64,000 nucleotides of DNA from Chengkuizengella axinellae (GTDB lineage: Bacteria > Bacillota > Bacilli > Paenibacillales > KCTC-33759), in contig NZ_JAVAMP010000009.1 of NCBI RefSeq assembly GCF_030730905.1, positions 62,001-126,000 on the forward strand, given 5' to 3'. The stretch's first letter is position 1. Every line of letters begins with the position of its first letter. The translations under genes were made by a program, and so were the position numbers. The notes beneath the pieces were generated by a model. That model saw only the letters and a program-made list of their open reading frames with translations. It searched no databases and was not told the DNA's origin. Below, piece by piece: positions 61,947-64,000 of the stretch.

Positions 61947-61970
61947 TAGCTCGCTGATTAGCGAGCTATT
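61945..61970 (+). terminator. Terminator after the YheC/D-like gene
   Basis: AATAGCTCGCT and AGCGAGCTATT form a perfect 11-bp stem with a 4-base loop and then TCT. It abuts the stop codon. Confidence 0.88.
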
Positions 61971-62113
61971 TCTATCATACAATTTTAAATTATAATAAGA
62001 CCAGTGGTTATTAAAACATCTCTTATGATATGTAACCTCTTTCTGGTTTTATACTTTGAATCAAACATGATTCGAAGTATGTAAAACACTGCCCATTGTT
62101 ACAAGGACTTTAA

Positions 62114-62752
62114 TTATCTAAGCAATGGTGGCAGTTCAGATATTGATTCATGCATTCCTTCTATAACTTCCATTACCTCTTCATCCCGATGGAATCTATC
62201 TAACCCTTCATCTTTCCATTGATCACCATTTCTTACCTTGATTTTATTTATCTCACTCATCCCCTCTGTAAATATGGATAAATATGAAATTGCAGTTTCT
62301 AAATTTTCTCGATCTACTTCAGTTAGAGTTGGATTTTCTTTCATTTTAATTTTGTTTTTGATCCCTTTTAAATTGGCATAAAAAATATTGTATCTCATTG
62401 GATATATATGATACATATTTCCAGAACCAAAATCAAAAGCATAATAGATAGAGCTTATATTCCACTGCAAGTCTATATTTTCAAATGCCTGTTCTCTTAA
62501 TTCAGGATCTTTAGATTCAAGCAGCGTAGTAAAATCTGCTAACAATTCTTCGTTCATATTTAAAACACCCTCAAAAACCTGTTCACTTTGACGCACTAGC
62601 TCCCAATTTTTATATTCTAGTTCACTAGCGAGGTACTCTTCTCTGTGATTAGTCACTTCCAACTGAGAAGTATAAATCAATACAGACGCTACTATGATAA
62701 AACTTAAACTCACTATCACGATCTTAAATAGATTTTGACTTCCCTTACTCAT
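62114..62752 (-). CDS. Unknown membrane-anchored protein
   Basis: About 212 aa from ATG 62752, with GGGG 7 bases before it; the frame opens eight codons earlier. One N-terminal membrane segment (IVIVSLSFIIVASVLIYTS) is followed by an external helical domain rich in Glu, Leu and Asn, with WNISSIYYAFDFGSGNMYHI and YPMRYNIFYANLKGIKNKIK in the middle. I recognise no family. It follows a 98-aa unknown gene by about 26 bases, and they are probably cotranscribed. Confidence 0.6.
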   Translation of the reverse strand: MSKGSQNLFKIVIVSLSFIIVASVLIYTSQLEVTNHREEYLASELEYKNWELVRQSEQVFEGVLNMNEELLADFTTLLESKDPELREQAFENIDLQWNISSIYYAFDFGSGNMYHIYPMRYNIFYANLKGIKNKIKMKENPTLTEVDRENLETAISYLSIFTEGMSEINKIKVRNGDQWKDEGLDRFHRDEEVMEVIEGMHESISELPPLLR

Positions 62753-62778
62753 TATCCATCCCCTTTTGATATTCATAC

Positions 62779-63075
62779 CTAAAAAACGATGTAATATTGA
62801 TTGGATTTTCCATGTTTAGATGATATTAAATATAGCTTATATAAATATTTCAAAAACACATAGATATTCTCTTGCTGATGTTCCATTTCTACAACAGTTT
62901 CATAAATCTTTTTTTGCATTTCTGGATGTGTATGATCAACAATTAAATCCACTAAAGAGTCCATATTAATATAATGGGGTGTATCCTTATATATAACTTT
63001 AAATTCACTTTTCTTCCATTCTCTTTCATAAAAAAACTTTTGAAGCAGGCTTCTGGTATTATCCATACTATTCAT
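62779..63075 (-). CDS. Unknown 98-aa protein
   Basis: A hydrophilic, mostly helical protein without signal peptide. Features are a basic/aromatic N-terminal half (FFYEREWKKSEFKVIYKDTP), DLIVDHTHPEMQKKIYETVV in the middle, and a Tyr-rich end (FLKYLYKLYLISS). No family is recognised. The start is uncertain between two ATGs three codons apart. It is the first gene of a probable two-gene unit with 62114-62752. Confidence 0.55.
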   Translation of the reverse strand: MNSMDNTRSLLQKFFYEREWKKSEFKVIYKDTPHYINMDSLVDLIVDHTHPEMQKKIYETVVEMEHQQENIYVFLKYLYKLYLISSKHGKSNQYYIVF

Positions 63076-63235
63076 TCACCTTCCCTAGATTTATAAAAAA
63101 TCTATTTCAAAACTATGAACACTGATTCTCTTTGTTAAGGATAATCATGTTTTTTCTTCTTTTCTTAGTTCCTGCTTTATTATACCATTCCTTCTTCTAT
63201 TTTGTAATTATTTACAAATAGATTTATAATAAATA

Positions 63236-63709
63236 TTAATCCCAGATTGAAGGTCTATCCAAACCTAACATGCGTAAATATTGTAAAAATTGTCCTGCAT
63301 GAACTGCATCATGGTAAGCAATCCGTAAAAGCATATCCCCTAAATAACGTTCATATCCGACATCACTTCGATCAATTAATCTAGTGTTTAACTCTTCTGA
63401 AGATAGATTTTGAATGTATTCAATGAATTTCTCAAAATAAGGCTTTGATAATTCAATTTCTCTACGAACGGAAATAATCGGCTCATGATCATAAGGTCTG
63501 GGAGTAACATCTTTTAGTGATCCATTATTCATTAATATATTGTGATATCCATAGCTGCCCCCCCAGACATGACGAATCATTTCTCCGAAAGACATTGCCT
63601 TATGATCAGGTTTCCAATTGATCCACTCATCTGGAAGAGAGGTCCATAATTTAATAGAACGTCTGCGTGATTCCTTTAAATTTAAAACTGCTAGATCCAT
63701 TGTATTCAT
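63236..63709 (-). CDS. DinB-family protein (2)
   Basis: 157 aa, four-helix DinB-type bundle. The metal-binding His residues are in GEMIRHVWGG near residue 47 and RIAYHDAVHAGQFLQYL near 131-145, the latter being the family's classic C-terminal motif. It is distinct from the DinB gene at 44384 (different motif spacing). The likely role is thiol- or metal-dependent detoxification, unproven. GGGGG lies 7 bases before the ATG. Confidence 0.9.
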   Translation of the reverse strand: MNTMDLAVLNLKESRRRSIKLWTSLPDEWINWKPDHKAMSFGEMIRHVWGGSYGYHNILMNNGSLKDVTPRPYDHEPIISVRREIELSKPYFEKFIEYIQNLSSEELNTRLIDRSDVGYERYLGDMLLRIAYHDAVHAGQFLQYLRMLGLDRPSIWD

Positions 63710-63740
63710 ATTAAATCCCCCTATATTTTGTTTGATAAAG

Positions 63741-63860
63741 AGAATCTTGCTTTCAGTGGGAGTTTTTATATCTCCCGCTGAAAGCTAGATGATCTTATCA
63801 GGTGAAATTATGCTGTTATCTCCCCCTTCTTCAATGGAGAGATAACAGCATGAGAAAGTG
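63741..63860 (+). repeat. Interspersed hairpin repeat, copy D (longest copy)
   Basis: The left part GAATCTTGCTTTCAGTGGGAG-TTTTTA... pairs with CTCCCGCTGAAAG (quoted in pieces from 63742-63786). The right part has a perfect 12-bp inverted repeat, TGCTGTTATCTC (63811-63822) and GAGATAACAGCA (63839-63850), followed by TGAGAAAGTGATAA. It shares both ends with copy A and lies between two divergent genes. Confidence 0.65.
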
Positions 63861-63904
63861 ATAAATTGATTGTATAGCAAATTCATTTAGGGTATGATCG
63901 AAAT

Positions 63905-64000
63905 ATGAATGCATATCCGAATATTTCATATGTTGCAAAACTAATATCCGAGCCTACCAGGGCTATCATCTTAGAATCTTTGATGGATGGGAAAGCCTTG
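63905..64000 (+). CDS. ArsR-type winged-helix regulator, N-terminal fragment
   Basis: The first 32 codons of a gene running off the window: MNAYPNISYVAKLISEPTRA, then IILESLMDGKAL. The pattern I-S-x-V-A-x-L-I-x-[ED]-P-T-R-A-x-I-L is the usual start of ArsR-family HTH proteins. No strong ribosome binding site is evident (GGTATGATCGAAAT lies before the ATG). The targets cannot be told. Confidence 0.72.
   Translation, partial: MNAYPNISYVAKLISEPTRAIILESLMDGKAL

Overview
The window looks like the chromosome of a low-GC, spore-forming member of the Bacillales. The evidence is gene order and content: the left edge carries an efp-yqhT-yqhS(aroQ)-yqhR // yqhQ-yqhP block and mntR, as in Bacillus. There is also a methionine T-box ahead of metG, a Zur box and a Zur gene, a five-gene array of YjcZ-type sporulation miniproteins, a CotA-like multicopper oxidase and a YheC/D-type ATP-grasp coat protein. 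An SLH-bearing lysin and two GH81/CBM56 glucanases suggest a Paenibacillaceae-like lineage, but this is only a guess.

Layout. 1-4.5 kb: yqh block and tag. 4.5-7.4 kb: small accessory genes, an internally deleted serine hydrolase, and the patatin yqhO. 7.7-21.3 kb: a minus-strand cluster of contractile-tail genes of the PBSX/Xkd type (sheath, tube, frameshifted chaperone, short tape measure, hub and baseplate proteins, repeat-built fibre, holin, SLH-amidase and a sigma-like regulator). It has no terminase, portal, capsid, integrase or repressor. The regulator has a consensus promoter with a LexA-type box just after its -10, so the likely reading is an SOS-inducible R-type tailocin (phage tail-like bacteriocin). 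It lies between yqhO and mntR (yqhN), which are neighbours in Bacillus subtilis.

21.7-30.9 kb: a secreted protein with a fresh internal duplication, an alpha/beta hydrolase, mntR, ccdA, a Zur-boxed zinc-binding lipoprotein, an MFS transporter, metG with its T-box, yidD and zur. 31-35.4 kb: five YjcZ-like genes with separate terminators, an Hsp20-like protein, a ytxGH-like pair, a SufR-like regulator and a YutE-like gene. 35.5-45.5 kb: ordinary metabolic, transport and quality-control genes (DHA2 exporter, PrsA-like foldase, quinone oxidoreductase, M3 peptidase, DinB and GyrI-like proteins).

45.4-48.3 kb: a multicopper oxidase and a WYL regulator, each preceded by the same palindromic operator. 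48.3-50.7 kb: an orphan barstar, a tubby-like protein, a frameshifted epimerase and a membrane-anchored Sm-like small protein. 50.8-60.6 kb: two tandem GH81 beta-1,3-glucanases with FN3 and CBM56 tails. 61-64 kb: a YheC/D-like gene, two unknown genes, a DinB protein and the start of an ArsR-type regulator. A short hairpin-forming repeat occurs in five intergenic sites. All functional calls come from reading the sequence; no database search was run.
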